DNA of 64,000 bases from Pedobacter rhizosphaerae (GTDB lineage Bacteria; Bacteroidota; Bacteroidia; Sphingobacteriales; Sphingobacteriaceae): NCBI RefSeq assembly GCF_900111155.1, contig NZ_FOGG01000002.1, forward strand, positions 271,827 through 335,826, given 5' to 3'. Within the stretch, counting starts at the first letter, position 1; the number at the start of each line of letters is the position of its first letter. This document shows positions 15,600-23,928 of this stretch, one piece after another. The notes beneath the pieces were generated by a model. It did not search any database and was not told the DNA's origin. It saw nothing but the letters and a program-made list of their open reading frames with translations. Both the position numbers and the translations under genes were made by a program.

Positions 15600-17120
15600 A
15601 TGAAAAATAAAAAACTTGCACTTATCATTTTAGACGGCTGGGGTTACGGAAAACAAGATAACTCTGATGCTGCTTATGCCGCCAATACTCCTTTTTTTGA
15701 TTCTCTATTGAAAAACTATCCCAATTCTAAATTGGAAGCCTCTGGTGAAGCTGTGGGTTTACCTGCCGGGCAAATGGGAAACTCAGAAGTTGGTCACATG
15801 AATTTAGGTGCAGGTAGAACAGTTTATCAGGAATTAGGACGCATCAACAAAGCGATCACAGACCACGAACTTCATCAAAACCCTATCTTGCTGAATGCAT
15901 TTGAATATGCAAAGAAAAACAATAAATCACTCCACCTTATCGGGTTGGTATCTAACGGAGGCGTACACGCACACATCGAACACTTAAAGGCACTTTGCGA
16001 TGCTGCCGACGAAGCAAGCGTGAAAAACACCTTTATCCATGCCTTTTTAGACGGGCGTGATACAGATCCAAATTCTGGCTTAGGCTTTATTACCGATTTG
16101 GAAAACCACCTGCAACACTCATCTGCCAAACTGGCTTCGATGGTAGGACGTTACTATGCCATGGATAGAGATAATCGCTGGGAGAGAGTGAAACAGGCAT
16201 ACGATGTGATGGTTAATGGTATTGGCGAGAAAACCCAGGATGCACTTGGAGCAATCCAAAAATCTTACCATGATGGTGTAACCGACGAGTTCTTAAAGCC
16301 AATTGTTTTAACCCAGGATAACGGCTCCCCTGTGGCTACCATCCAAAATGATGATGTAGTTATCTGTTTCAATTTCCGTACAGATAGAGGTAGAGAGATC
16401 ACCACAGCTTTAACGCAAAAAGATTTCCCTGAGCAACAAATGCACAAGCTTCCATTGTATTATGTAACCATGACCACATATGACGAGAGCTTTGAAGGGG
16501 TAAATGTAATCTTTACGAAAGATGATCTTTCGCATACCTTAGGAGAAGTTCTTGCGGCCAATCATAAAAACCAGATTCGTATCGCAGAAACAGAAAAATA
16601 TCCTCATGTAACCTTCTTCTTCTCAGGCGGCAGAGAAACAGAGTTCGAAAACGAGAAAAGAATATTAATTCCTTCTCCGAAGGTAGCAACATATGATTTG
16701 CAACCAGAAATGAGTGCTCAGGGAATTACAGATGCCATTACCAAAGAATTGGAAAGCGGTTGGGCAGACTTTATCTGTTTAAATTTTGCTAATCCGGATA
16801 TGGTTGGTCACACAGGAGTTTTTCCTGCCGTGATTAAAGCGGTAGAAACTGCAGACAGATGCGCACAGGAAGTAGTTACTAAAGGATTGGAAAACGGATA
16901 TTCGTTCATCATCTTAGCAGATCACGGTAACTCTGAATTTATGGTGAATAATGACGGATCGCCAAATACAGCACACACCACTAACCTGGTTCCATGCATT
17001 TTGATCGATAATGATTATCATTCGATTGCTGATGGCAAACTGGGAGATATTGCCCCTACCGTTCTGAGAATTCTAGGTGTAAATATCCCGGCTGAAATGA
17101 CAGGTAATGTTTTGGTATAA
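15600..17120 (+). CDS. gpmI: 2,3-bisphosphoglycerate-independent phosphoglycerate mutase
   Basis: 506-residue glycolytic enzyme interconverting 3- and 2-phosphoglycerate, with two metal ions (usually Mn) and a phosphoserine intermediate; cytoplasmic. It belongs to the alkaline phosphatase superfamily: LIILDGWGYG (metal Asp), GNSEVGHMNLGAGR with the nucleophile Ser, HAFLDGRDTDP, CFNFRTDRGREI, and the C-terminal metal ligands NFANPDMVGHTG and ADHGNSE. Length matches the family. Its stop overlaps the start of the following lipoprotein gene (TAATG), so the two are probably translationally coupled. It is divergent from DUF4783. Confidence 0.95.
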   Translation: MKNKKLALIILDGWGYGKQDNSDAAYAANTPFFDSLLKNYPNSKLEASGEAVGLPAGQMGNSEVGHMNLGAGRTVYQELGRINKAITDHELHQNPILLNAFEYAKKNNKSLHLIGLVSNGGVHAHIEHLKALCDAADEASVKNTFIHAFLDGRDTDPNSGLGFITDLENHLQHSSAKLASMVGRYYAMDRDNRWERVKQAYDVMVNGIGEKTQDALGAIQKSYHDGVTDEFLKPIVLTQDNGSPVATIQNDDVVICFNFRTDRGREITTALTQKDFPEQQMHKLPLYYVTMTTYDESFEGVNVIFTKDDLSHTLGEVLAANHKNQIRIAETEKYPHVTFFFSGGRETEFENEKRILIPSPKVATYDLQPEMSAQGITDAITKELESGWADFICLNFANPDMVGHTGVFPAVIKAVETADRCAQEVVTKGLENGYSFIILADHGNSEFMVNNDGSPNTAHTTNLVPCILIDNDYHSIADGKLGDIAPTVLRILGVNIPAEMTGNVLV

Positions 17121-17650
17121 TGGTTAAAAAATACTGGTTATGCATATTTGTATTGGCTTTTTCTGCCTGTAGCTCAGATAAACAACCTGAAAATACAGAT
17201 AATCAAGCATATTTTGATTTACCGGGCTATTTCAAAAAAGAAATAGCCCGGTTACAAAAAATTGATCCACAGGTAAATAAAACAGTGGTAACCAATGGCC
17301 GTTCAGAGCAAAAAAATATAAAAATTGCAGACTGGGCACAGGAACTGGCCATCTTTGTAGATGCCGATATAAACAAAACCTCCTGGAGAGGTAGCTTTAG
17401 TGTTTCCAAAACAGATTCAACCCAGCGCTTCACTTCAGATAACAAGAAGATCAGAATTAAAGAGCTGGCCATAACAAATAAGGGAACGCAAATTAAACGT
17501 ATTGAAATTCTTGTTGCGGTTAAGAATATTCTTTACACTTCTACCGATACCTTGATTTATTGTCCCGATAGTCTTTACGAGATTAAAAAACAGCAAAAAA
17601 TTAAATTGTTATCACAGAAAAACTATGCAATAGTTGGAAAGTTGAAATAA
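17120..17650 (+). CDS. Lipoprotein of unknown function, coupled to gpmI
   Basis: 176 residues. The signal peptide ends in a lipobox (FSACSS, Cys 17), so the protein is membrane-anchored on the periplasmic side. The rest is a charged, beta-rich domain (SWRGSFSVSKTDSTQRF, KIRIKELAITNKGTQIKRIEI) with no motif I recognise. The start ATG overlaps the gpmI stop as TAATG. A terminator follows directly. A link to glycolysis is positional only. Confidence 0.75.
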   Translation: MVKKYWLCIFVLAFSACSSDKQPENTDNQAYFDLPGYFKKEIARLQKIDPQVNKTVVTNGRSEQKNIKIADWAQELAIFVDADINKTSWRGSFSVSKTDSTQRFTSDNKKIRIKELAITNKGTQIKRIEILVAVKNILYTSTDTLIYCPDSLYEIKKQQKIKLLSQKNYAIVGKLK

Positions 17651-17683
17651 AAAAAGGTCCTGAAATAACTCCAGGACCTTTTT
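17651..17683. terminator. Bidirectional terminator
   Basis: AAAAAGGTCCTG (17651-17662), 9-base loop, CAGGACCTTTTT (17672-17683): a perfect 12-bp stem with A and T runs on either side, located between convergent genes. Confidence 0.85.
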
Positions 17684-17701
17684 TATCTACACAAAACTCA
17701 A

Positions 17702-17760
17702 TCTCGTATCTCAAATCTCATGTCTCATATCTTGTATCTCGTGTCTTGTATCTTTCGTCT
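17702..17760. repeat. Heptamer tandem array, TCTCRTR type
   Basis: Eight consecutive 7-base units (TCTCGTA, TCTCAAA, TCTCATG, TCTCATA, TCTTGTA, TCTCGTG, TCTTGTA, TCTTTCG) and a final TCT keep exact register while the last three bases vary. It lies just after the terminator, in the gap to the convergent TPR gene. Confidence 0.8.
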
Positions 17761-17770
17761 AAACTATCCC

Positions 17771-18391
17771 TTACTTCAAACTCGAAATCTGCGCCTTGTC
17801 ATAAGTAATCCAGTCTATAATATCTTTCCTCAAAGGTTGTAAGGTAAGTACCTTTTGAAAATCTGCAATTGAGTTATTGAATAAAGCTATGCACGCGGTT
17901 TTTTCAGGACCTTTTTTTGCTTTATACGATTTGAATATAGCGTAATCCTTATAAGCCAACGCCCTGTTTTGAAGCATTTGCGTATCCTCTTCACTACTTA
18001 ATTCAATGGCTTTGGTAAAATCTTTTATTGCTGAAATATAAAAATTATCTCTCATTTGATTTAGAGTCTCCTTAGGGTCATTGGCTACGTTTAACCTGGC
18101 CTTCCCACGGTAATAATACGCAGAAACCTCACTTGGTGTAACTAAAATCAGTCGGCTGTAAGTAGATATACATTTCTCATACTCGCCATTTTGATAGTAA
18201 GAATAACCCAGCATTTTTAAAACTTTGGCATTATCGGGATCTTTAGCATCGGCCTTTTCTAATTGGGTAACGGCAGCTTTAAAATCACCCTTCATCATTG
18301 CCTGCATGCTCTTATCATAGTTGTTTTGGGCAAAACTGCTGCTAGATGAAAAGATAATTAGTCCTAAAATGGCTTTTTTAAAATAGTTCAT
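17771..18391 (-). CDS. Exported tetratricopeptide-repeat protein
   Basis: 206 residues with a signal peptide (about 1-21, ending SSFAQ). Two to three TPR units follow: MQAMMKGDFKAAVTQLEKAD, LGYSYYQNGEYEKCISTYSRL, and AYYYRGKARLNVAND. TPRs form protein-binding superhelices; the partner is unknown and the location would be periplasmic. The C-terminal half (IADFQKVLTLQPLRKDIIDW) continues the helical pattern. It is a single gene with its own promoter at 18410-18440 and is convergent with the gpmI pair. Confidence 0.8.
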   Translation of the reverse strand: MNYFKKAILGLIIFSSSSSFAQNNYDKSMQAMMKGDFKAAVTQLEKADAKDPDNAKVLKMLGYSYYQNGEYEKCISTYSRLILVTPSEVSAYYYRGKARLNVANDPKETLNQMRDNFYISAIKDFTKAIELSSEEDTQMLQNRALAYKDYAIFKSYKAKKGPEKTACIALFNNSIADFQKVLTLQPLRKDIIDWITYDKAQISSLK

Positions 18392-18409
18392 GTATGATTA
18401 ATAAGTTAA

Positions 18410-18440
18410 CAAATCTAAACACATCAGTGGGATTTGCAAG
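18410..18440 (-). promoter_or_regulatory. Promoter of the TPR protein gene
   Basis: The minus strand has CTTG (18437-18440), a 19-base spacer and TAGATTTG (18410-18417), a good -33/-7 pair. Apart from this and the palindrome at 18672, the 316-bp gap 18392-18707 shows nothing recognisable. Confidence 0.55.
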
Positions 18441-18671
18441 AATAATTATTTGCAATATAATCCAATTCTGATAATATAAAAGTTTTTTTAATTTTGTATT
18501 ACCGCACCTCGCCTTTAAACATTAGCTTTAACGCTAAAATTGAATTTATATGATAATGGCTTAAAGATTTAGTTTTCCCTGCCGTTTTAACATAACATTA
18601 ATATTATTTTCACTTTGGCACAAGAGTTGAAATTAATACCGTAACAATTAAATTAAACAAGTGGATACGAT

Positions 18672-18686
18672 CAAACTGCCAGTTTG
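18672..18686. promoter_or_regulatory. Palindrome upstream of lon, possible operator
   Basis: CAAACT, GCC, AGTTTG: a perfect 6-bp inverted repeat with a 3-base centre, 21 bases before ATG 18708. It is too short and lacks a T run to be a terminator; an operator for stress control of lon is an inference. Confidence 0.45.
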
Positions 18687-18707
18687 TCGTTAGCGATACA
18701 TGTGATA

Positions 18708-21179
18708 ATGAGTAAACAAGATATATTTGATTTTCATTCAGCAATGCCAATAATAAACGAAGACACCGAATTTTTCCCATTAATGTCTCAACAAGATGAG
18801 GATGAGATGAATAACGAGGAGACTCCAGAAACTTTGGCAATCTTGCCGTTGCGAAATACTGTTTTATTCCCTGGTGTAGTTATTCCGATAACTGTTGGAA
18901 GAGATAAATCGATAAAATTAATTAAGGAAGCGTATAAAGGAAATAAAATCATAGGTGTTGTTTCTCAGAAAGATGTTTCTATAGAAGACCCTACCTTTGA
19001 GCAACTTAACACCGTTGGTACTGTAGCTAATATTATTAAGCTTTTGCAAATGCCAGATGGTAATACTACTGTGATTATCCAGGGTAAACAGCGTTTTTCA
19101 TTAATAGAAGAAGTTCAAAATGAACCCTATATTAAGGCTGTAGTAAAGAAATTTGAAGAGCAAAAGCATAAAGCTGACAAAGAGTTCAAAACTTTAATTG
19201 CCAGCATTCGTGAAATGTCTGCTCAGATTATTCAACTTTCTCCAAATATCCCTACTGAGGCCAGCATAGCCTTGAAAAACATAGAAAGCAATTCATTTTT
19301 GATTAATTTTATTTCTTCAAATATGAATGCCGAAATGGCCGATAAGCAGAAAATCTTAGAGATGAATAAACTGCAGGATCGTGCGCAAAAGGTTATGGAG
19401 TTGTTGATGGTTGAACTTCAGATGCTGGAATTGAGAAACCAGATTCAATCTAAGGTTCGTACAGATTTAGATAAACAACAACGCGACTACTTCTTAAATC
19501 AACAGCTGAAAACCATCCAGGAAGAACTTGGTGGAAGTTCGGCTGATTTAGAATTTGATGCGCTACAGGAAAAGGCCAAACAAAAAAAATGGTCTAAAGC
19601 CGTGGCTTCTCATTTTGATAAGGAATTGGATAAGCTAGGAAGAATGAATCCTGCTGCACCCGATTATTCTGTTCAGTTAAACTACCTTGAATTACTTTTA
19701 GACTTGCCATGGAGCGAGTTCACCAAAGATAACTTTGACCTAAAACGTGCGCAGCGTATTTTAGATAAGGATCATTTCGGACTGGAAAAAGTAAAACAAC
19801 GTATCATTGAATATTTAGCTGTTCTAAAGTTAAAACGCGATATGAAAGCGCCTATTTTATGCTTGGTAGGTCCTCCGGGAGTAGGTAAAACCTCTTTAGG
19901 AAAATCTATTGCAAAAGCTTTAGGCCGTAAATATGTTAGAATGGCACTCGGAGGTATCCGAGATGAAGCTGAAATTCGTGGCCACCGTAAAACGTATATC
20001 GGTGCAATGCCAGGCCGGATTATCTCATCGATTAAAAAAGCTGGCGCGGATAATCCCGTTTTCGTTTTAGATGAGATTGATAAAGTTGGGACTGATCATC
20101 GTGGAGACCCTTCTTCTGCCCTATTGGAGGTTTTAGATCCTGAGCAAAACAGTGCTTTCTATGATCACTACGTAGAAATGGATTATGATCTTTCTAACAT
20201 TCTTTTTATTGCTACCGCTAACTCTCTAAGCACCATACAACCGGCATTGCTAGACCGTATGGAAATTATCGAGGTAAATGGTTACACCATTGAAGAGAAA
20301 ATTGAGATCGCTAAAAAATATCTGCTACCTAAACAGAAGGAAAATCACGGTTTACAGAATAAAGACATTAATTTAAAACCAGCACTAATCGAAAAAGTAA
20401 TCGAAGATTATACCAGAGAATCTGGCGTTCGTGGCCTGGAGAAAAAGATTGGCTCTATTGTTCGTGGCGTAGCAACAAAGATTGCTATGGAAGAAGAATA
20501 CCAGGTGACCTTAACGCCTGAAGACATAGAACGCATTTTAGGCGCACCTATCTACGACAAAGACTTGTACGAAGGCAATGAAGTGGCTGGCGTAGTTACG
20601 GGCTTAGCCTGGACAAGTGTAGGTGGGGATATTCTCTTTATTGAGGCAAGTTTAAGCCCTGGAAAAGGCAAATTAACGCTAACGGGAAACCTTGGCGATG
20701 TAATGAAGGAATCAGCAGTTATTGCACTAGCCTATCTCAGAGCTCATGCCGCTGAATTTGGAATAGACTATTCTTTATTTGACAACTGGGATGTACACGT
20801 TCACGTTCCGGCGGGAGCAACGCCTAAAGATGGTCCATCTGCCGGTGTAACCATGCTCACAGCGTTAACTTCTGCTTTCACTCAACGTAAAGTAAAACAA
20901 CATTTAGCCATGACAGGTGAAATCACCTTGAGAGGGAAAGTGCTTCCGGTAGGAGGTATTAAAGAAAAAATACTGGCAGCAAAAAGAGCTAACATCAAAG
21001 AGATTATCCTTTGTAAGAGTAACAGAAAGGATATCCTTGAAATTAAAGAAAGCTACGTTAAAGATTTAAAATTCCACTACGTAACGGAAATGAGCGAGGT
21101 AATTGAAATGGCTTTAACCAAGAATAAGGTTAAGAAACCATTGGATTTATCTGTTAAGATTCCAACTATCGTTAACTAA
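18708..21179 (+). CDS. lon: ATP-dependent protease Lon (LonA type)
   Basis: 823-residue cytoplasmic ATP-dependent serine protease removing damaged and regulatory proteins. Domains: N-terminal LAN substrate domain (about 40-240, starting ETLAILPLRNTVLFPGVVIP), coiled middle region (about 240-330), AAA+ module with Walker A GPPGVGKTS (about 389) and Walker B FVLDEIDKVG, then the protease domain with the catalytic Ser in PKDGPSAGV (about 712) and the partner Lys in GGIKEKILAAKRA. Length is normal. I prefer ATG 18708 (MSKQDIFDF) over the upstream TTG 18684, which lies in a palindrome. A terminator ends the gene; it touches the next start codon. Confidence 0.94.
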   Translation: MSKQDIFDFHSAMPIINEDTEFFPLMSQQDEDEMNNEETPETLAILPLRNTVLFPGVVIPITVGRDKSIKLIKEAYKGNKIIGVVSQKDVSIEDPTFEQLNTVGTVANIIKLLQMPDGNTTVIIQGKQRFSLIEEVQNEPYIKAVVKKFEEQKHKADKEFKTLIASIREMSAQIIQLSPNIPTEASIALKNIESNSFLINFISSNMNAEMADKQKILEMNKLQDRAQKVMELLMVELQMLELRNQIQSKVRTDLDKQQRDYFLNQQLKTIQEELGGSSADLEFDALQEKAKQKKWSKAVASHFDKELDKLGRMNPAAPDYSVQLNYLELLLDLPWSEFTKDNFDLKRAQRILDKDHFGLEKVKQRIIEYLAVLKLKRDMKAPILCLVGPPGVGKTSLGKSIAKALGRKYVRMALGGIRDEAEIRGHRKTYIGAMPGRIISSIKKAGADNPVFVLDEIDKVGTDHRGDPSSALLEVLDPEQNSAFYDHYVEMDYDLSNILFIATANSLSTIQPALLDRMEIIEVNGYTIEEKIEIAKKYLLPKQKENHGLQNKDINLKPALIEKVIEDYTRESGVRGLEKKIGSIVRGVATKIAMEEEYQVTLTPEDIERILGAPIYDKDLYEGNEVAGVVTGLAWTSVGGDILFIEASLSPGKGKLTLTGNLGDVMKESAVIALAYLRAHAAEFGIDYSLFDNWDVHVHVPAGATPKDGPSAGVTMLTALTSAFTQRKVKQHLAMTGEITLRGKVLPVGGIKEKILAAKRANIKEIILCKSNRKDILEIKESYVKDLKFHYVTEMSEVIEMALTKNKVKKPLDLSVKIPTIVN

Positions 21180-21233
21180 ATTGTAAACTTTCGATTTCTA
21201 TACTGAAATCTCAAATAGTATAAATACTTTTAT

Positions 21234-21261
21234 AGCCTAAGCTCAGCGCTTAGGCTTTTTT
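21234..21261 (+). terminator. Intrinsic terminator of lon, ending at the next start codon
   Basis: AGCCTAAGC (21234-21242), loop TCAGC, GCTTAGGCT (21248-21256), then a T run to 21261. The ATG of the LpxR-like gene is at 21262, so the terminator forms the immediate upstream region of that gene. Confidence 0.85.
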
Positions 21262-22209
21262 ATGAGATCACTTTTAACTACACTACTTTTTTGTTTAATT
21301 ACTGTTGTTGGTTTTGGACAATCGTTTAAAAGCGAATTTGGTTTTAAAACAGAAAACGATGCCTATTTGGCCACCCTTAACGATCGTTACTACACCAATG
21401 GTTTATTTATCTATTTCAGAAGGGCTATAAACCCAGAAAAGTTCTCCGATAAGATAGAAAAGAAAACTTATGAAATATCTGCAGGACAGAAAATGTATAC
21501 TCCATTTTGGGGAAGTGTAGCGAAAAAAGAAGATCAGGACAGGCCTTTTGCAGGTTACTTGTATGCAGGAGCTGCATATTCTATCTTTTATAAAAAAGAA
21601 AAAGTTTTAAAAATGAGTTCAGAAATAGGCATAGTTGGCCCGGGTTCCCTAGCTGAAGATGCTCAGGAATTCTTACATAAAACAGTGGGCTTCTATACAC
21701 CTTCCGGCTGGGAGTATCAGATTAAAAATGATTTCGCTGTAAATCTTTCGGCTAGCTATAGCCAGCTCCTGCTCAGAACTAATGATGATATTGTCGATTT
21801 AAGTGGTCAGGGATATGCCAATGTTGGCACCACCTTTTCCGGATTAGGTACTTCTGTATTATTCAGGGCAGGAAGATTAAATCAGTTATTTAATTCTTCC
21901 TATCACAATGCTGTAATTGGAAACGCCAAAACCGCAAAACTTAACCAATCTGAATTTTATTTTTATCTAAAGCCTCAGCTTAATTATGTTGCCTATGATG
22001 CAACCATACAGGGAAGCTTATTCAACAACAACAGTCCTTTAACCTTTGGGGTTAAACCTGTAGTTTTTGAGCAACAGTTCGGGGTAAATTATAGTTCTAA
22101 TCGCTTTACAGCAGATTTTAACATTATTTTCAAAACCAAGGAAATTAAGAGTACTGCAGAAGCCCAAAATTATGGTGGTTTGAGTTTGTATTACAGATTT
22201 GGAAGATAG
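21262..22209 (+). CDS. LpxR-like outer-membrane lipid A 3'-O-deacylase (DUF2219)
   Basis: 315 residues with a signal peptide (about 1-19, ending GFGQ) and an all-beta, aromatic-rich pattern that fits a 12-strand outer-membrane barrel; the last residues YYRFGR give the usual C-terminal aromatic signal. It matches LpxR: ENDAYLATLNDRYYTNGL near the N-terminus (active-site Asn, Asp and Thr in the family), DRPFAGYLYAG, and GPGSLAEDAQEFLHKTVG, where the His is the expected catalytic base. LpxR removes the 3'-acyloxyacyl group of lipid A. Substrate here is inferred. The gene starts at the base after the lon terminator, which is unusual; its own promoter may be TACTTTTA at 21225-21232. Confidence 0.8.
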   Translation: MRSLLTTLLFCLITVVGFGQSFKSEFGFKTENDAYLATLNDRYYTNGLFIYFRRAINPEKFSDKIEKKTYEISAGQKMYTPFWGSVAKKEDQDRPFAGYLYAGAAYSIFYKKEKVLKMSSEIGIVGPGSLAEDAQEFLHKTVGFYTPSGWEYQIKNDFAVNLSASYSQLLLRTNDDIVDLSGQGYANVGTTFSGLGTSVLFRAGRLNQLFNSSYHNAVIGNAKTAKLNQSEFYFYLKPQLNYVAYDATIQGSLFNNNSPLTFGVKPVVFEQQFGVNYSSNRFTADFNIIFKTKEIKSTAEAQNYGGLSLYYRFGR

Positions 22210-22226
22210 TTACAGATCTTCAAAAA

Positions 22227-22275
22227 AGGCTGCCTCATAACGGGTTGTTTTAAATCCAGTTTGATGAAGCAGCCT
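22227..22275. terminator. Hairpin between convergent genes
   Basis: AGGCTGCCTCAT (22227-22238) pairs with ATGAAGCAGCCT (22264-22275) apart from one position, around a 25-base loop. An A run precedes it on the plus strand, so it could end the minus-strand MACPF gene. Confidence 0.5.
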
Positions 22276-22286
22276 CCTAAACAATA

Positions 22287-23330
22287 TTAATTACTCAAAG
22301 TAACTGCCTTCTCCTTTAAATATTGAAGAATAAAATTTTTTAAGCGTTCTTTTCTCACCGGATCAGTTACATAGGCATGAAGGGGCGTTAAGCGATCCTC
22401 GCTGGGGGCAATAAAGGTATAGGTTTCTTCATTTCTGCTGGCCATCCAGTTAGTGAGATTTACAAATCTTCTCTCCTTAATTAACTCCTCCACTAGTTTT
22501 GTCCTGTCACCTCCTCTACTCTGGTAGAAAATTTTTGCTTTGGAGTTGCCATGAAGATCGGTTAAAACAACGTCGTCCAAATATCCCGTGGGCAAACCAA
22601 AGGTTCTTTTCATTGCATACCTTAATCCCTCTAACGCTACCGCTTCGCGATTACCTTTATTCGTTTCAGCCTGATAAAAAACGTCCAGGGTTGACCCAAT
22701 CATAACTCCAGCCATCACATGAGTACCATATTTTTTTACCAGTGCTGCATCATCCAATACAAGCAAATCAGACTTAAAGGTTTCACTTAAAAAGTTATTT
22801 ACATCTTCTTCCGGATAAAAGGTAAAAGTTCTTCTAATAAAGTATTGAGAATAATACCCATAAATATATTTTTTATCAAAAACGTTGGCTTGAGGAAATA
22901 CGTTACGCAGCGTGTTACCATAGACTTGCAATCCATTGGTAGCGGGCGTTGCATTAGAGAATTTTTCGGCAAGGTTCAAGGCACTTGTAGCATTAAAAGT
23001 CGTCCACGATCCCGATGTTCCATTATTTTTATTCACCGCGTACTCCCTGTTTTTTACGAACGACACAATGTCTACAACAGGTGCTCTTACAGAGGAAACA
23101 TGGTTAAATACGTCGGCTACATCATAGCCATATCCTAAATAGCTGTAGTTAGCTGATGGCTGATAGGCAGGTTGGGTTGCTAAAGACGATCCCGTAATTT
23201 CTAAATCAATGTCTGGAGAAAGTGATATTTCTTCTGGATTTGTGGAAATGGTTTCTGTTGGCTTCTTGCAGGACGCAAGAATGACGAGAGCCGTTAAGGC
23301 TAGAATTGTTTTTTTCATACGTTTAATCAT
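22287..23330 (-). CDS. MAC/perforin-domain lipoprotein
   Basis: 347 residues. The lipobox VILASC (Cys 21) makes it a lipoprotein, possibly surface-exposed. The MACPF signature is YGTHVMAGVMIGS (Tyr 201, Gly 202, Thr 203, His 204), and LGYGYDVADVF at about 65-75 matches the N-terminal glycine/aspartate motif of Bacteroidota MACPF proteins. Between them, VYGNTLRNVF and FIRRTFTFYPEED fit the family. Bacteroidota MACPF proteins include antibacterial toxins (the BSAP group of Bacteroides), pore formers acting on related strains; this one could be similar, but no immunity gene or altered target is evident beside it. It is a single gene, convergent with the LpxR-like gene and following arfB. Confidence 0.82.
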   Translation of the reverse strand: MIKRMKKTILALTALVILASCKKPTETISTNPEEISLSPDIDLEITGSSLATQPAYQPSANYSYLGYGYDVADVFNHVSSVRAPVVDIVSFVKNREYAVNKNNGTSGSWTTFNATSALNLAEKFSNATPATNGLQVYGNTLRNVFPQANVFDKKYIYGYYSQYFIRRTFTFYPEEDVNNFLSETFKSDLLVLDDAALVKKYGTHVMAGVMIGSTLDVFYQAETNKGNREAVALEGLRYAMKRTFGLPTGYLDDVVLTDLHGNSKAKIFYQSRGGDRTKLVEELIKERRFVNLTNWMASRNEETYTFIAPSEDRLTPLHAYVTDPVRKERLKNFILQYLKEKAVTLSN

Positions 23331-23396
23331 TTGTGTGTTGCCTAAGATACAATTTATGTATAATCCTTTTTCTTCATACCTCCTTAGAAATGCAAC

Positions 23397-23410
23397 TTTC
23401 CAGCTGGAAA
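23397..23410. promoter_or_regulatory. 14-bp perfect palindrome upstream of the MACPF gene
   Basis: TTTCCAGCTGGAAA, about 70 bases before the MACPF start in the gap to arfB. It has the size of an operator; nothing shows which regulator would bind. Confidence 0.35.
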
Positions 23411-23449
23411 AGAAAAAAAATCAGCAGCTAAAACCACAAATGAAATACA

Positions 23450-23857
23450 TTAAATATCAGGTAATTTCCTATTTCGTTTGCGTTCAGCATTGGAAGATTT
23501 ATCCTTTAATCTTTTTTCAATAACCGATTTAGGAACCTTAGTGGGTTTTCTCTTCTTCTGAACAATCAAGCTATTTTTAATCAAATCGACGAGTTTGGCG
23601 ACTGCCTTTTCTTTATTTAAAAGTTGACTTCTGTCCTCTTGCGAAACTATGTGCAATAGTCCCTCAGTGTCCAAACGATTTTGCAATCTTGATTTCAAAA
23701 GCGCCTTTTCTTCATCATTTAGGAATTGAGCAGTATCCAAATTGAAAATAATTTCCACCTTGCTCGATACTTTGTTTACATTTTGCCCACCCTTACCCCC
23801 ACTTCGGGAGGTTTTGAATATAACTGATTTTAAAATTTCTGCTCTTGTAGGTAACAT
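23450..23857 (-). CDS. arfB: Alternative ribosome-rescue factor ArfB
   Basis: 135-residue peptidyl-tRNA hydrolase of the YaeJ/ArfB family that frees ribosomes stalled without a stop codon. The catalytic GGQ is at residues 23-25 in SRSGGKGGQNVNKVSSKVEI; the codon-recognition domains of true release factors are absent. The C-terminal 35 residues are strongly basic (KKRKPTKVPKSVIEKRLKDK), the tail that enters the empty mRNA channel. Length matches ArfB. It is divergent from cmk; its -7 box ends only 4 bases before the ATG, so the mRNA may be leaderless. Confidence 0.9.
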   Translation of the reverse strand: MLPTRAEILKSVIFKTSRSGGKGGQNVNKVSSKVEIIFNLDTAQFLNDEEKALLKSRLQNRLDTEGLLHIVSQEDRSQLLNKEKAVAKLVDLIKNSLIVQKKRKPTKVPKSVIEKRLKDKSSNAERKRNRKLPDI

Positions 23858-23861
23858 CTTA

Positions 23862-23869
23862 CAAAAGTA
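23862..23869 (-). promoter_or_regulatory. Promoter -7 box of arfB
   Basis: The minus strand reads TACTTTTG followed by TAAG and then ATG, leaving essentially no leader. Confidence 0.5.
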
Positions 23870-23889
23870 ACATAATGTTAAAATAAAAA

Positions 23890-23921
23890 TTTAGCAAGTA
23901 TACCCTGTTTTTTTACCTTTG
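23890..23921 (+). promoter_or_regulatory. Promoter of cmk
   Basis: TTTA at 23890-23893 and TACCTTTG at 23914-23921 are spaced by 20 bases; the ATG at 23929 is only 7 bases after the box. The arfB and cmk boxes are about 45 bases apart, back to back. Confidence 0.55.
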
Positions 23922-23928
23922 TGGCAGC

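Noticed and set aside
22287..22705. Plus-strand open frames within the MACPF gene
   Set aside because: They overlap conserved MACPF coding sequence and lack any pattern of their own.
23360..23382. Minus-strand AAGGAGGT followed by ATG upstream of the MACPF gene
   Set aside because: The spacing to ATG is about one base and the ORF has seven codons, so it is not a functional start.
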